Source: Oscheius tipulae (lineage: Eukaryota; Nematoda; Chromadorea; Rhabditida; Rhabditidae). Taken from it: DNA of 64,000 bases. The position numbers were made by a program, and so were the translations under genes. The stretch is taken from contig JASJZH010000001.1 of assembly GCA_037178975.1 (NCBI GenBank), positions 620,001 through 684,000 on the forward strand, in the 5' to 3' direction. Under the pieces are notes generated by a model, which saw nothing but the letters and a program-made list of their open reading frames with translations, did not search any database and was not told where the DNA came from. The number at the start of each line of letters is the position of its first letter. Position 1 is the stretch's first letter. Below are positions 21,467 to 32,153 of this stretch, in pieces.

Positions 21467-23300
21467 TCATTTTCTTTGTAGAGTTTTTAGAGTACGGGTC
21501 TTGCAACGAGTCAGAATACTTTCAATAAAGGTCATTATGAAAGAGGGCACAGAGAGAGAGAGAGAGAGAGAGAGATGGAATAATGCCGGTCGTACACGAG
21601 CGGAGAAACGGGGTTTATTTATTTTCACCTATTTCACAACTCGTCCTTCAACATGCCACCCAGGCCTTTACTCAATTATGTATCAACTAGCCGCCAACAA
21701 GAGAGAGAGGCGCCTGCGCGAACTTTGCCGTTTCGAAATCGCCGCGTGTCTTTATCCAAAAGCCAATACTCCAAGCGCTGCTCGAATTTCACAAGAGAGA
21801 TTATACTACTACTTTCTGTCTTTCGAAGCCAGAAGATCGATTTCTCTTTGTGTTCTTGTTTGTCCTTGTCCCTCTTCACCCCTCGATCTCTGTTGTCTTG
21901 TAACTATGCAACACGACGTCACGTGACTTGGCGTTCTTTCAATATGAAAGAGCAGAGCTAGCAATTATCATTAGCTGGCTGGAAGGGGCCAATCAGCCCT
22001 TTGGGGGAGTCCAGGCAGCTACATAAACGACTCAATTGACGCCTCAGCTGGTCTCCCTACTAGAACGTTTAGTCGGAACGCTCTCTCTGTCACTCCGCCT
22101 CTTTGCTTCTCTGTCTCTCTGTCCCTGTCATCCTCTGGCCACCCTAGGCGACACTCGGTCATAAATCAGCTGGCCGCGATTCAAAATTGCCGCCCGCGTC
22201 TCTCTGCCTCTCTTTCCAAACACCGATGAAATCTTGTCTCTCCAAGGACAAGTAACTTTTCACCTGTTTCACGACCTTTGTCAATGCTAATTTGGTACCC
22301 GCTCCCCTTTGAGCAGTACTAATGAATTATAACCGACCGGAGAGCTGGATCGATGGAAGGTAGCCTGGGGAGACCATAGAAACTGGGAAATTGTTTGCAA
22401 GCGGACCTTCTGTATTCATTTCATTTATGTGTCCGCCTGACTCTCGACTACTGATTACCTCTGGCTGCTTGCCCTGTCTCTCTGTCTCCGTGGATCTTAC
22501 GGTTTCTCTGAATCTGTTCCGTTCCCCATCTACTTAATGGGTCACATCCGCTAAGCCTCAGAGGTTCATTGCCCCCTTATCAGAGATGACACAGCGCGAT
22601 TTGTGATCGATCCAAATTTGAGAGAGAGAGAGAGAGACAGAGAGCGTCCAAATTCCCACCAGATGGCTGTCATTGTCCATCCAAGAGGGGGAGCCAGTTC
22701 CCACGGCTTCTCCTCTTCTAATAGAGTCTTCAGCCATCTGTGTATGATCACTAATTGAGACACATTTGTTTCTTCGCATCCGAGTGTTCAAGTGTCTCTC
22801 TGTCTCATCTGTCTCTCTTTTTCTGTCTTTCTGTCTCTCTATCTCTCTGTTTCTCTGTTTCTCTGTTGCTCTGCTCCCGTTCAGGTAATGTCTCTGTTGA
22901 CTCACAACCTGTTAAAACTGTGTTCCAGCCTGTGATCAATAGATACTCCCGCCCTCTCACTCGTCCCGTTTGATCAAACAACTCGCTCCATCTTTCTTCA
23001 TCTCATTAAGGTTGTCTTGATAAAAACTGGCGTTTCCAATCTTTGGGAGCCACCTGCTGCACAGGTGGTTTTCCCGAAAGCATGTCCAAAACGGAATCTT
23101 GCCTCTTTTCGTTTATGTCTCTCTGTCTCTCTCAGAACTTTGTCGTCTCTGCAATCTTATCAAAAACCACTCCGTTCCGTTTTTCAACACACAGCTGGTC
23201 TCTCTCATCAAGAGAGTACACTCTGCTCTCTTTTTTATGGCCATCCCCCTCACTATTTAGTCTCTTTCAAAAGCTCTTTTTATCTCAAACCTTCCCAGAA
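21467..23300. other. Intergenic spacer between PTR and TPPP genes
   Basis: No supported gene. It holds a GA microsatellite at 21551-21575, CTGTCTCT-type tracts near 22085-22130 and 22795-22865, and a short GA run near 22620. A CCTTCCCAG acceptor directly before the TPPP ATG suggests a 5' UTR intron or trans-splice site. Confidence 0.5.
21524..21529 (+). terminator. Polyadenylation signal of the PTR gene
   Basis: AATAAA 58 nt after the TAG stop in TTTCAATAAAGGTC. Confidence 0.7.
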
Positions 23301-24629
23301 ATGGCCGAATTCAATTGGGACAACAAGGATGTGAAGAAGCGTTGGGACGCCTTCACCAAGTTCGGAGCCGCCACAGCTACGGAAATGACCGGAAAGAACT
23401 TTGACAAATGGATGAAGGATGCCGGCGTACTGGATCCAAAGGGCATCACCACGACGATGACTGGAATTGCTTTCAGCAAAGTTGCTGGGTGGGTTCCTTT
23501 GACTCTTTCTTATACTCATACACTCCAATAGTTTTGATCCAATCCTCCTCCGAACTCAACCTCTTGTCCATATTTCGACATGAGTCTTATTCATTCTGAC
23601 TGGTCTCGATTCGCAAAATCTGACTCTTAACTAGTCACTACCTTAATTCTGCTCCATCCACTGATAGAGACACCGATTTTGCTGATTTTGCCTTCAATTT
23701 GTATTGACGGCTACGCCGCTTCGTAGTGGCAAAAGACTTTCAGTAGTTTCAATGCGACAAAATCTAAGTTCTAGTGCGCATCCAAAGTTGGAAAAACCCA
23801 TATTGGTAATAAGTCCTTTTGGACAACACAGTTTGCTCACTTTTGTTTCGTGGTGCCGCATGGACGGACTAACACCACTGCGCTTTAGCAGCAGAGAGAT
23901 CTTACATTTACGGTAAGTGACGTCTGTCTGCGACACATATTAACTCTAATCTGGGAAAACACTTGACAAAATGTCTGTGGACTTTCTGTCAAGGGTTATC
24001 CTAGATTGGAGTTGACAAGAGGAGACAGAAGTAACTCAAACGGTTCAAGTTGCAAAACGATCACTGGGCCGCTCCGCCAGGAGCGTAAGCGACTGGTAGA
24101 CATATAGAGACAGAGAGACATAGAAAGAGACTCTTTTCTCGTGGATTGACTGCCGCTTGTAGACTATTGTTGATCACTAAACCCCGGTCTCTCGTACTGA
24201 TCGTGACCTGTATTGTCTATCGCCTGATCAGTAACAATGTCTCTGTCTCTGCCTTCCTGGATTAACATGCGCTATTCCAGACCCAAGAAGAAGACAAACT
24301 TCGACGAGACCAAGAAAGTCATCGTCCATGTGGCTGAAGACCGTGCCAAACAGAGCAAGAAAACTGTTCAGGAAGAACTCGACTTCATCACCGAGAAGCT
24401 AGCAGCTCTGGAAGCTCCGACAATCAACTCAGCAGCCAAGGCTCATGCTGACGGAGTCTACAGCCGTCTGACTGATCATACGAAGTACACCGGGGCTCAT
24501 AAGGAGCGCTTCGATGCCGAGGGCAAAGGCAAAGGCAAAGCTGGTCGTGAGGATACGGCCGAGCAGACAGGCTACGTTGGAGCCTATAAAAACAAGGACA
24601 CCTACGACAAGGCTCACGGCAAACACTGA
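23301..24629 (+). CDS. tppp-1: Tubulin polymerization-promoting protein (p25-alpha)
   Basis: Microtubule-binding and bundling protein of the p25-alpha family. Two exons, 23301-23488 and 24281-24629, sum to 537 nt (178 residues). The start is the first Met after an acceptor; upstream frame continues open but looks non-coding. The folded p25 core includes WDAFTKFGAATATEMTGKN, FDKWMKDAGVLDPKGITTT and DIAFSKV-like TGIAFSKVAG, then KVIVHVAEDRAKQSKKT. The C-terminal signature GVYSRLTDHTKYTGAHKERF and the GYVGAYKNKDTYDK ending match the short metazoan form, which lacks the disordered N-terminal tail of vertebrate TPPP1. An AATAAA lies at 24695-24700. Confidence 0.92.
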
Positions 24630-26302
24630 TCTCTTTCCCTGTCCGGATATCAATTTGTATACTTTCATTCTGAACAAACTGTATATTGTGTAATAATAAA
24701 GTGACTGTCTCTTCACAAGTCTCTTCATCTCCTGTCTCTCTGTCTCTGTCTCACTACCTTCCTGTCTCTCCGTTTCTCTATTCCTCTGCTTCTCTGACTG
24801 TCTGTCTGTCTCGGCTCTATGTCGCTCTGTGTTTTTATCTCTCTGTCTCTCTGTTTCCCCGTTACCTTTATCCCCTGTTTGCTGCCCTGCTCCCAGGTGC
24901 AGGTGACCTAGCCGCAGAAAAGGAAAGGTCATAATAACGAGCCGCTTCCTACTCGCCGTTAATTCACCATCTGCCCTGGCGATAATACTGTTTGTCAGGC
25001 TTCAATAATTAGACAGCGAGAGACCTCTGGTATGCTCTGTTTGTTAGTTGGCCGGCCCCGGCGCCGGCCACAAACCATTTGGCCTCGTTTTTTTTTCTCG
25101 CTCTCTCCCGTCAGCGCAATGCGTGGCTGAAAAAGAGCCAGAGGTCACTCATATCGATCGCACTTTCCGCATCCCACGGTCGGTCACTTTGACCCTTAGT
25201 CTTATTCGGCATCGATCCATGAAACAGATCCTTAGCTCCGATAAACAATGCACTCTCGGGGCGGAGCTGCAACAGCAGTACCGCGTTCAAAAATGGCCGC
25301 TCGCACTCAAGGCATGCGAGCGGTCGAGCGTCCTCTCTCTCTTCCATTTCTCTCAGAGTTGTTGTTGTCTCTTGATCTTATCGACTTGGCCAGGCTCAGA
25401 GCCAATTTGCTGCCATTTTGCCAAAAAAAATTGTTTGAAATCCCTAGAAACGATTCTTGACACCTGCAACTTCAGGTGCAGCTGTACCAGGCCGCGGAAT
25501 TCGCACCACCCTTTTCAGGTCGAAGATAGCATTTAAAGCTTTATGCATCTTCTGCAAAATTGCAGCTTTTGGTCTCGGCAACAACTTTGTGAAATATTGC
25601 TAAACGAAAAAATAAGGTTTAGACTAGAAAAATGGCAGTAACCGCAGGACCTTCCAATGAGAGAAGTGGTCCGCAGAATGTAACAGCTTTTCTGTGCCCA
25701 ATAGTTCATTTTCCAGTTCTCGAGGTTTTACAAAGTTGTAGAGCCGATCACGAGCTACAACTTTACAGAACGTTGTAAAGCTCGAAAATGAGTTCTTGAG
25801 TCCTAAAATGGGAAAAACTGTTGGACAATGGTGCGCAGCGCACTTCCAGGAGCCAGGAACAGCGAAAGCTCCTAAAATTCATGGTGCATAGTGGGTCTTC
25901 ACATGGTTTTAGATAAATCTGAAAAATCTTGTTGTCTTTCCTGTACCTTCTGGGCTTCTCATAAAATCAATCTTCCCCCATTTCTCTCCCTCTCACGTTC
26001 CGTTATCGATAAGCGCGATGACAAGGCTCCATAATTACCCGGCACGTGACTTGGCACCGTGCCCGCCTTATCCTTCCTCTGTGTTTCCTCTGCTCATGCT
26101 CTCACCCCCACCTCAAATGGATTCAAATCGTGAGCCTTTCGCGCCAAATGCGCGCCGCGTGCGTCGCTCGCTCTCGCTCGCCCGGAGAAGGCCAGGTGCG
26201 CCCCAGCACACACACGATTATTCTCTTTCCACTCTCTCATGTTGTCTTCACCCCTCTCCTCTCGTCCTCTGACAAAAAATGGTACCAAAAATTCCAGGAA
26301 TT
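24630..26302. other. Intergenic spacer before the AT-hook gene
   Basis: No supported gene. A CTGTCTCT tract lies at about 24730-24865, and a small hairpin at about 25733-25766 where AGTTGTAG pairs with CTACAACT around a 13-nt loop. Confidence 0.5.
24695..24700 (+). terminator. Polyadenylation signal of the TPPP gene
   Basis: AATAAA 66 nt after the TGA stop. Confidence 0.7.
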
Positions 26303-26695
26303 ATGCCCGCCAAGGCCAAGAGTGGACGTGGACGTGGACGTCCGCCGAAGAAGGCAGCCAAGGCTGACGCCGGATCAGGTTCCGAGGCTGATGAGAAGGA
26401 ACTCAAGGTGTGAAAAGACAAACTTTTTATTTGAATTTTAATATTTTAGGCAACCAAGACCATCGACAAGGCCGCCACGAGCAAGAAGCGCGGTCGTCCC
26501 GCTGGAGGAGCCAAAGCCAAGAAGGCTACCCCGGCCAAGAAGGGCAAAGCGTGAGTTTTTTAAGGTTTTGCGAGGCTTATAAATGATTTTAGTACTCGCA
26601 AGAAGGCCGCCAGTTCTGATGAGGAGGAGAGCAATCACTCCGACTCGGAGAAGGAGCACGCCGACGAGCAGGATGAGGAGGAAAAAGACGAGTAA
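26303..26695 (+). CDS. HMGA-like AT-hook chromatin protein
   Basis: Small nuclear protein binding the minor groove of AT-rich DNA. Exons 26303-26407, 26450-26550 and 26593-26695 sum to 309 nt (102 residues). Two AT hooks are visible: SGRGRGRPPKKAAK near the start and SKKRGRPAGG in exon 2. Lys/Ala-rich linkers and a strongly acidic tail (DEEESNHSDSEKEHADEQ) give the usual HMGA layout. Worm HMG-11/HMG-12-type proteins have this size and order. Because the composition is simple, exact orthology cannot be claimed. Confidence 0.85.
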
Positions 26696-27400
26696 AAGAC
26701 AAGCCTCTCGACTACCTCCGCTGTCTATATGTCTACCTACAATCCCCACCCACCTTCTTGTATCCTATAACATTCTTTGATCTCTTGTAATGTCTGTTTT
26801 CTGATGAGTAAAGTAAGTACTGAATGCGGTTTGGAAAGGGAGAGAGACAGAGAGACAAGGAGATAGACATAGAGAAACAGAGAGACATAGAGACGGAAAC
26901 ACGAGATAAAAAAAGAAGTAGAAAGATAGAGAAATTTTCTTTATTTTTGGCGGGGGGGGGGGGGGAAGACAAAACAGATACGCTCCGAAGGGGCGCAACA
27001 AGTTAGGCTACCCTAGCTTTTGTAAGGAAAGAGAAAAAAAGGGTAAAAAAAGACAAAGCGCGACTCGACGGCACAGCGTACTTCAAGAAAGGACCATGGG
27101 CTCCTCGACATCTTCAACATAAGTTGTGTAACCTCAACCCCTGCCCAATAAATCTATTTCATACCGCTTCATCATATCGTGCATCATCTCATCAGATTGT
27201 ATATCTGCTCATAAAATATTGGCTCAACCATATCTATAACTTGATTTGATAGACAGTCGGCAGCTCCTATGCATCCCTACGGTCTGTGTCTTCGAGCTGT
27301 CACTGATATGTCCTCCTTTGTTCATTGGTCTGCGTGACAGAAACGTGATTATACTGATAGATTAGCAGCTTGACATGGACAAAGATAGAGAGACAGAGTG
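26696..27400. other. Intergenic spacer with AGAGACAG tract and poly-G
   Basis: Contains an AGAGACAG purine tract (about 26838-26900), an uninterrupted run of 14 G (26952-26965) and an AATAAA at about 27148. No gene is supported. Confidence 0.5.
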
Positions 27401-27529
27401 GTCAATAGGGGTGGGAAATTAACAGAAATGGTACCAATGACACAGGCCGATAGTGATAATACAAGTAGGTTGACAAAGACACGGATTAGATTGTGGCAGA
27501 CTATAATTCTCTGGACATCTGGCCTACCA

Positions 27530-28199
27530 TTTCCAAAATTATCCTTTTGGAGTTTGCTGGGACTATGCCCTCGCACTCTATATGGAGACTGTCGGACATC
27601 ATGTGGTTCACTCTCATTGTCAGTTTGACGAAAAAACTAGACCACGTCCCACTCTCACCCATTCCTCATCACGAAGGCTTCGTGAGTACAGTTCCCTCTT
27701 TGCCTCTCCAACCTCGGGAAATGTCAATGCTGCTAGAGTCATGGACAAAATTATCAAAGCGATGTGGCAGAGCTTCAATAAGGATGACTTTGCTGGGTTT
27801 AGGAACAAGGTATGCCCCTCTTGAACAGAGAGATGCTTAGGACCTGGATGACTTTGTAAGATTTGAAGACCAGGCCTTAAATGGGCTCGGACCACCGGTC
27901 ATGGGCAGGATAGAGACGGAATCTGCAGACACTGAAGGAGAAGCTGGGAGAGATGAGAGTGGTAAAAGTGACAGTGACAGTATCTCTTCCAGATAATTCC
28001 GCTCTTCTGGAGCGGTGATTCCCTAAACGATCAGGACATTATTTATGGAGCCAATGCCATCTTCAAGACAGGGAACAAAAAGTATGGATTCTCCTTCAAG
28101 GTTGAGAACAAAAAGAAGGAGGTTGTGAAATACGGGGACTATAAAAATTGGGTATTTAGACCGACAAGGACATTTAATTGCCGACCTCAATTTTACTGA
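27530..28199 (+). CDS. Possible nematode NTF2-like secreted-domain protein (model incomplete)
   Basis: Coding signal is good but the start is not found. One frame reads YHFQNYPFGVCWDYALALY, then SGNVNAARVMDKIIKAMWQS and FNKDDFAGFRNK up to 27809. After a possible 31-nt intron comes a segment from 27841. After a 31-nt intron (27962-27992) the last exon encodes IIYGANAIFKTGNKKYGFSF and ends FNCRPQFY at TGA 28197-28199. The ARVMDKI start and the strand pattern at the end recall nematode NTF2-like domains. A TAA sits just upstream of the first segment in its frame, and the frame between 27841 and 27961 is uncertain, so the gene may be broken. AATAAA at 28238-28243. Confidence 0.35.
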
Positions 28200-28237
28200 C
28201 TTCCATGAGTCGAAGATGACAGGCGTGCGTGGACCCA

Positions 28238-28243
28238 AATAAA
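28238..28243 (+). terminator. Polyadenylation signal AATAAA
   Basis: AATAAA 39 nt after the stop of the NTF2-like candidate, supporting a transcript end here. Confidence 0.5.
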
Positions 28244-28409
28244 GTGTTGACGCCTCAGTACAGAACAGTGTCTGTCCTGTCTTTTCGTTCCTTATTTGCT
28301 TTTATGCACCATTGAGGCTGCTCGAAAACTGACCTTTACCGTCTGATTCAGCGCCACGTTACGTGACCCAACTGATAAGCTGCCCGGCCCTGTATTTCCA
28401 TCCCAGATT

Positions 28410-28859
28410 ATGTTCTTTCTTGTGGTTTTCTTGGTAGTTGGCTCTTACGGTCTCAAATGTCATGTAAATGGTGAGTTAGAGGGGCAGAGGGACATAGAGA
28501 CAGACTATATCTTTTTAAGTTGGCAACGAAAAATACATTGCAAATGCCTACGATACTGAAGACTGCCCAGAAATTGCACAATTTTGTTTTACCCGAGAAG
28601 TCAACGGGACAGATTATTTTGGAGATCCATCAACTACGAGGATATACGGCTGTGACCAGAATGGAAACTACTGCCGGGTAAGACTTCGAGCCCGTACGGA
28701 TGAGACCATTTCCAGTATGGTCGAGGCTGCTTCCGAGAAAGCTACTCCCAGTTGACATGTTGCTGTCCCAAGGACGACTGCAATAGTGGATTGAAATCTT
28801 CAACCAAGTTAAAACTTTGGATTCCTCTCATATTCACAACAATGAAAGTTTTAGTCTGA
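28410..28859 (+). CDS. Small secreted Ly6/uPAR-like protein, likely GPI-anchored
   Basis: Exons 28410-28470, 28520-28677 and 28716-28859 sum to 363 nt (120 residues). A signal peptide (MFFLVVFLVVGSYG) is followed by a cysteine-rich domain beginning KCHVN and ending CCCPKDDCNSG, the CC-x4-C-N terminus of three-finger Ly6/uPAR folds. A short hydrophobic tail (KLWIPLIFTTMKVLV) suggests a GPI-attachment signal. Nematodes have many such extracellular or neuronal-surface proteins; the specific family is not recognised. A second gene of the same kind lies at 30274-31081 on the other strand. Confidence 0.75.
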
Positions 28860-29013
28860 ATTTGAACATTGTGGTCTCCTAAAGTGAGTCATAAGAAAAA
28901 GAGAGAAAGGGTTCCGATACAAGGAGAGTGAAGAAGCGATCGTGGTGGTTTAAAAGTTGAGCTCGACGTCTTTGTGAAGGACAGACGACGGACGTGTGAC
29001 CTCACTAGGAATC

Positions 29014-29130
29014 GGTTTTAGTTGGCCGCGGGATATCTTAACGAGCTAGGCGCCATTCGAAAAGGTATCGAAAATGGTGATGTTTCCCAAACTTCCAGCT
29101 GCGCAATGGACGTCCCCTTGCCTCTGGAGC
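29014..29130 (+). repeat. Single copy of the foldback-element arm
   Basis: About 117 nt, starting GGTTTTAGTTGGCCGCGGGA, matches the arms of the foldback element at 42909-43231 with scattered differences. No inverted partner was found beside it, so it is a solo or decayed copy. Confidence 0.8.
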
Positions 29131-29628
29131 GCTACCATGTTTTCGATTTTAGCAGATTTGGCCCTCTGGAACACTTGGTTCTCGGGCGCAATCAGCACAG
29201 CATGCGGCAATAGTCTATTTCCAACGAATTTTAACCGGGATCTGAATCCCCGACACCGCGTTCCGTAGACCGCGCAACCTGGCATTGCCCATTGATGCAT
29301 TATCGACGCAGGCTTTGCTGAAGGACTGAGACAAATAGCATTGTGTCCAGTACTGGATTATCGCAGTGTTTTTTTCTATAGCAACAAAAAAAAACAAACA
29401 ACAATACGAGTGAATGTCTCAAAATGGGAACGGGGACCAGTCCATGGACCGAACAAGAAGAAGCTCATTTTAAATTCGCGCCGCATTTTTCGTGATCCGA
29501 AATTTCGTTTTCGAAAAACCTTTAAAAAATTGGCTCACTGCCGCTATTCGTTGGAAATGGACTATACTTAGCCACTAGCCTAACAAAGCTAAGGCTTTTC
29601 GTAAAGGCTCACAAACCCGTTTGCTTAC
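29131..29628. other. Non-coding spacer with a weak tRNA-like patch
   Basis: No gene supported. The minus strand near 29225-29290 contains GGGGATTCAGATCCCGG, a B-box-like stem, without a convincing A box. Confidence 0.35.
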
Positions 29629-29849
29629 CTCCTCATACTCGTCCTTCGCTGCCTCCAAAACTCTTTCCATATATTTCCCATTGGCACACTTTCACGATAT
29701 TTTCTGAGCGGAAGTCTTCCATCTCTTGTCGGAGATCATTGATCTGAAATCACCTGATCACAGGTCCAGAAAACAAAGCTCACCTGGCTTCCGGATAACT
29801 TTTCGAGTTCTGTAATTTGTGTCAAGAAGGGTGAGGACAAATGACCGGC
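29629..29849 (-). pseudogene. Coiled-coil gene relic with a frameshift
   Basis: Two minus-strand exons with correct splice signals: 29784-29849 (CTTAG acceptor, 22 open codons with ITELEKLSGSQ) and 29629-29743 (TTTCAG acceptor, GTAAGC donor). The second reads INDLRQEMEDFRSENIVK and, one base out of frame, ANGKYMERVLEAAKDEYEE, so a single-nucleotide insertion near 29690 seems to have broken it. Heptads suggest a coiled coil. I do not recognise the parent gene and find no further exons. Confidence 0.4.
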
Positions 29850-30273
29850 CTAAGTTGAGGGAATAAATATTATGAGCAGAAGCAAAATTTGATGGCAAAA
29901 CATGGGAGGACATGGGAGTAATCGGGTCTCAGAGTGTAACTCGTCAGTGGCAAAAAATGCCTTGATCTCGGGAGGAAGAAATATATGTGGTCTGTATGTC
30001 TCACTGATTTAACTCGCAGGCCAATTTACATGAAACAGTTTTTAGTCTCAGAGTAGCACTGGGCCACTTTAGCATTGGACACCTCAAAGAAACTGTTCTG
30101 TCTCTGTCTCTCTATCTCTGTTTCTTTCTCTCTTTGCCTCTCTCACTTTGTCACTCTGTCTTTCTCTGCGTCTTTGCTGGTTTTTAAAACTCTTCTCTCT
30201 TAAAGGTGACAATCAGGAGAGGACTACGAGCCATAAAACCGTCGATAACACGTCTAGGCAAACATGTTTTTTA
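29850..30273. other. Spacer with CTGTCTCT tract
   Basis: Nothing coding; a CTGTCTCTCTATCTCT-type tract at about 30098-30165. Confidence 0.5.
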
Positions 30274-31081
30274 TTACAAAAAGGGATAAGATAGCACGGA
30301 GAAGATCATTGGTAGAACTGCAGAGTATCCTGAGCCTGAGCCAGAAGGATTATTGCAGTAGTTGGTTCTACAGCAGCAAGTCACGGTTTGGCCCTGGGTC
30401 GTGCACCCAGAGGAATAGAATGTGCCACAAACTGATGGGGTGGAGGAGTCACAGTCTGCTACACGGCGGTACGTATTATTTCCGATCATCGTCGTCGTCC
30501 TGCAATATTATGATTTCATTCGAAATGCCAAACATGCGGCACTCTTTAAACCAATCAGTCGCTTACACTCCTGGTGCAAACTCGGAGCATAGATAAGCTC
30601 GCAAAATTCGTCTTTGGCACGTTCTACACAGAACCAAACAAGTGTTTTCGAGTCTATTTGGAAATCTCAAAAAATGATCGAGATACAATGGATCAAACTT
30701 GGTCGAAAATCAGACTTGGCGAAACACTTTTTTCAGAGATTACATGTCGGATCGACCTCAAACTTTGCAGAATAATTGATGAGCCTCAGGGCTAGGCGGC
30801 CCAACTTCAGACAAGACCCCTGGGCTAACAAAGGTCTCCCGCTACGATTATTAGGAGGGTCTCACGACGAAAAAAAATAAATTTGAAAAGACTAACATGT
30901 AGCAAGAGTTTGTAAAGTAAGAACACTGTTTGGGCTGCTCGTTATACATGTCGTTGTAGTTGTTGTAGGCTAAAAACGTTTGACAGTCACTGTCACACTT
31001 ACTTGAATAATAATCGTAGTAACAGCTCAGAGCGGAGGCCAAACTGGCGGAGAATAGAAGAAGCAGCACGGCACGGCACAT
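30274..31081 (-). CDS. Small secreted Ly6/uPAR-like protein, likely GPI-anchored
   Basis: Exons 31003-31081, 30897-30969 and 30274-30499 sum to 378 nt (125 residues). Signal peptide MCRAVLLLLFSASLASA is followed by LSCYYDYYSS, a cysteine-rich domain, and VTCCCRTNYCN, the terminal cysteine pattern of Ly6-like folds. The Ser/Gly linker and hydrophobic end (YSAVLPMIFSVLSYPFL) suit GPI attachment. The first intron is only 33 nt and is built from the GTGACAGTGACTGTCA palindrome. A TATATA lies 27-35 nt upstream of the ATG. Same class as the gene at 28410 but divergent in sequence. Confidence 0.75.
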
Positions 31082-31107
31082 GACTTGTAGAGATTACTGA
31101 TATGGGG

Positions 31108-31116
31108 TCCATATAT
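31108..31116 (-). promoter_or_regulatory. TATA-like box of the Ly6-like gene
   Basis: Minus-strand ATATATATG in GAATATATATGGACCCC, just upstream of the 31081 start. Confidence 0.5.
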
Positions 31117-32153
31117 ATTCTGTCCACCGGATGAATCACACTCCAGATAACGTTTCTCTTGTTTACCAAAGATTCGAGTAAAGAGCACTTTCAGCAAGGA
31201 AGAGATAAAGAAGAGATGACGAATTTATAGAAAGGCTGGAGTGTGGCCTCTATGACTAATCTTTACTTCGATGATTGAAGTGTCTCTCAGACAGAGAGAC
31301 AGAGAAGCAGAGAGGCAGTGAGACAGAGAAACAGAGAGACGGAGGGCTAGCACGTCATGCGTTGCTGGTTTCTGTATCAATAAAAGAGTCATATGTCTAC
31401 TGCTGAGGTTATTGGAACCGGTTAGGCCACCCAGGTTAAAAAAAAAAAAACAAAGAACTGAAGAGCTTGAGACCTAATTGAGAAATGCTCAGTATTTCCA
31501 GACGATCAAAAATATCAACCTCTCACTAGTTAACGTCTCAAAAAGGTCAAGGTTACTTCCACTAGCGTCCTTTCCGAAGTCTAGACGTCACATTTCTCAT
31601 GTTCTAGACCACAATAAACCTCGCGCGCGCCGCACGTAGTAATGTCACTTCTTCGTGTGGCGCAGAAGAAGTGGGCGGTGGGGCAGAGGCCAATAACTGT
31701 TTGACTGCCTGCCAATCAGTCAGATACCTTCTTTTGTTACCGCTGTCTCTTCGTTTATGTCTTCTATGTCTCTCTATTTCTTTCTGTCTCTGTTTCTCTG
31801 CCCTTCTATCTCTATGTCTCTTTGTACCTCAGTCTCTCCGTCTCTCCTTTTATCTGTCTCTATTTCTCTCTGTCTCTTTGTCTCTCTCTCTCTCCATTTA
31901 TGAAAGTTGCACGCCTCAAGATTGCATTTATCTGAACATAACAGTAATGTGATAACAGAGCTACACTTCCTACTACAATATAATCTTGGTACCAATTGGG
32001 CAGCTGTTTTCTACCATTCCCTTCTGCTTTTTCTATATTTACCCATTATAGAACTCTCTTCGCGTCAGCAGTCAACGACGCGTCATAGAGAACCCTTTGC
32101 TGTAAAGCAGGGAACGGTCTCAAGACTACAGATCTCCTTATTAGTACAAAACA
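31117..32153. other. Intergenic spacer between the Ly6-like gene and UGT
   Basis: No supported gene. It holds an AGAGACAG tract (31290-31342), an A run (31440-31451), and a CTGTCTCT tract (31745-31895), which are inverse to each other. Confidence 0.5.

Noticed and set aside
23043-23300. N-terminal extension of TPPP
   Set aside because: The frame is open but low in coding character, and an acceptor (CTTCCCAG) directly precedes the conserved MAEF start.
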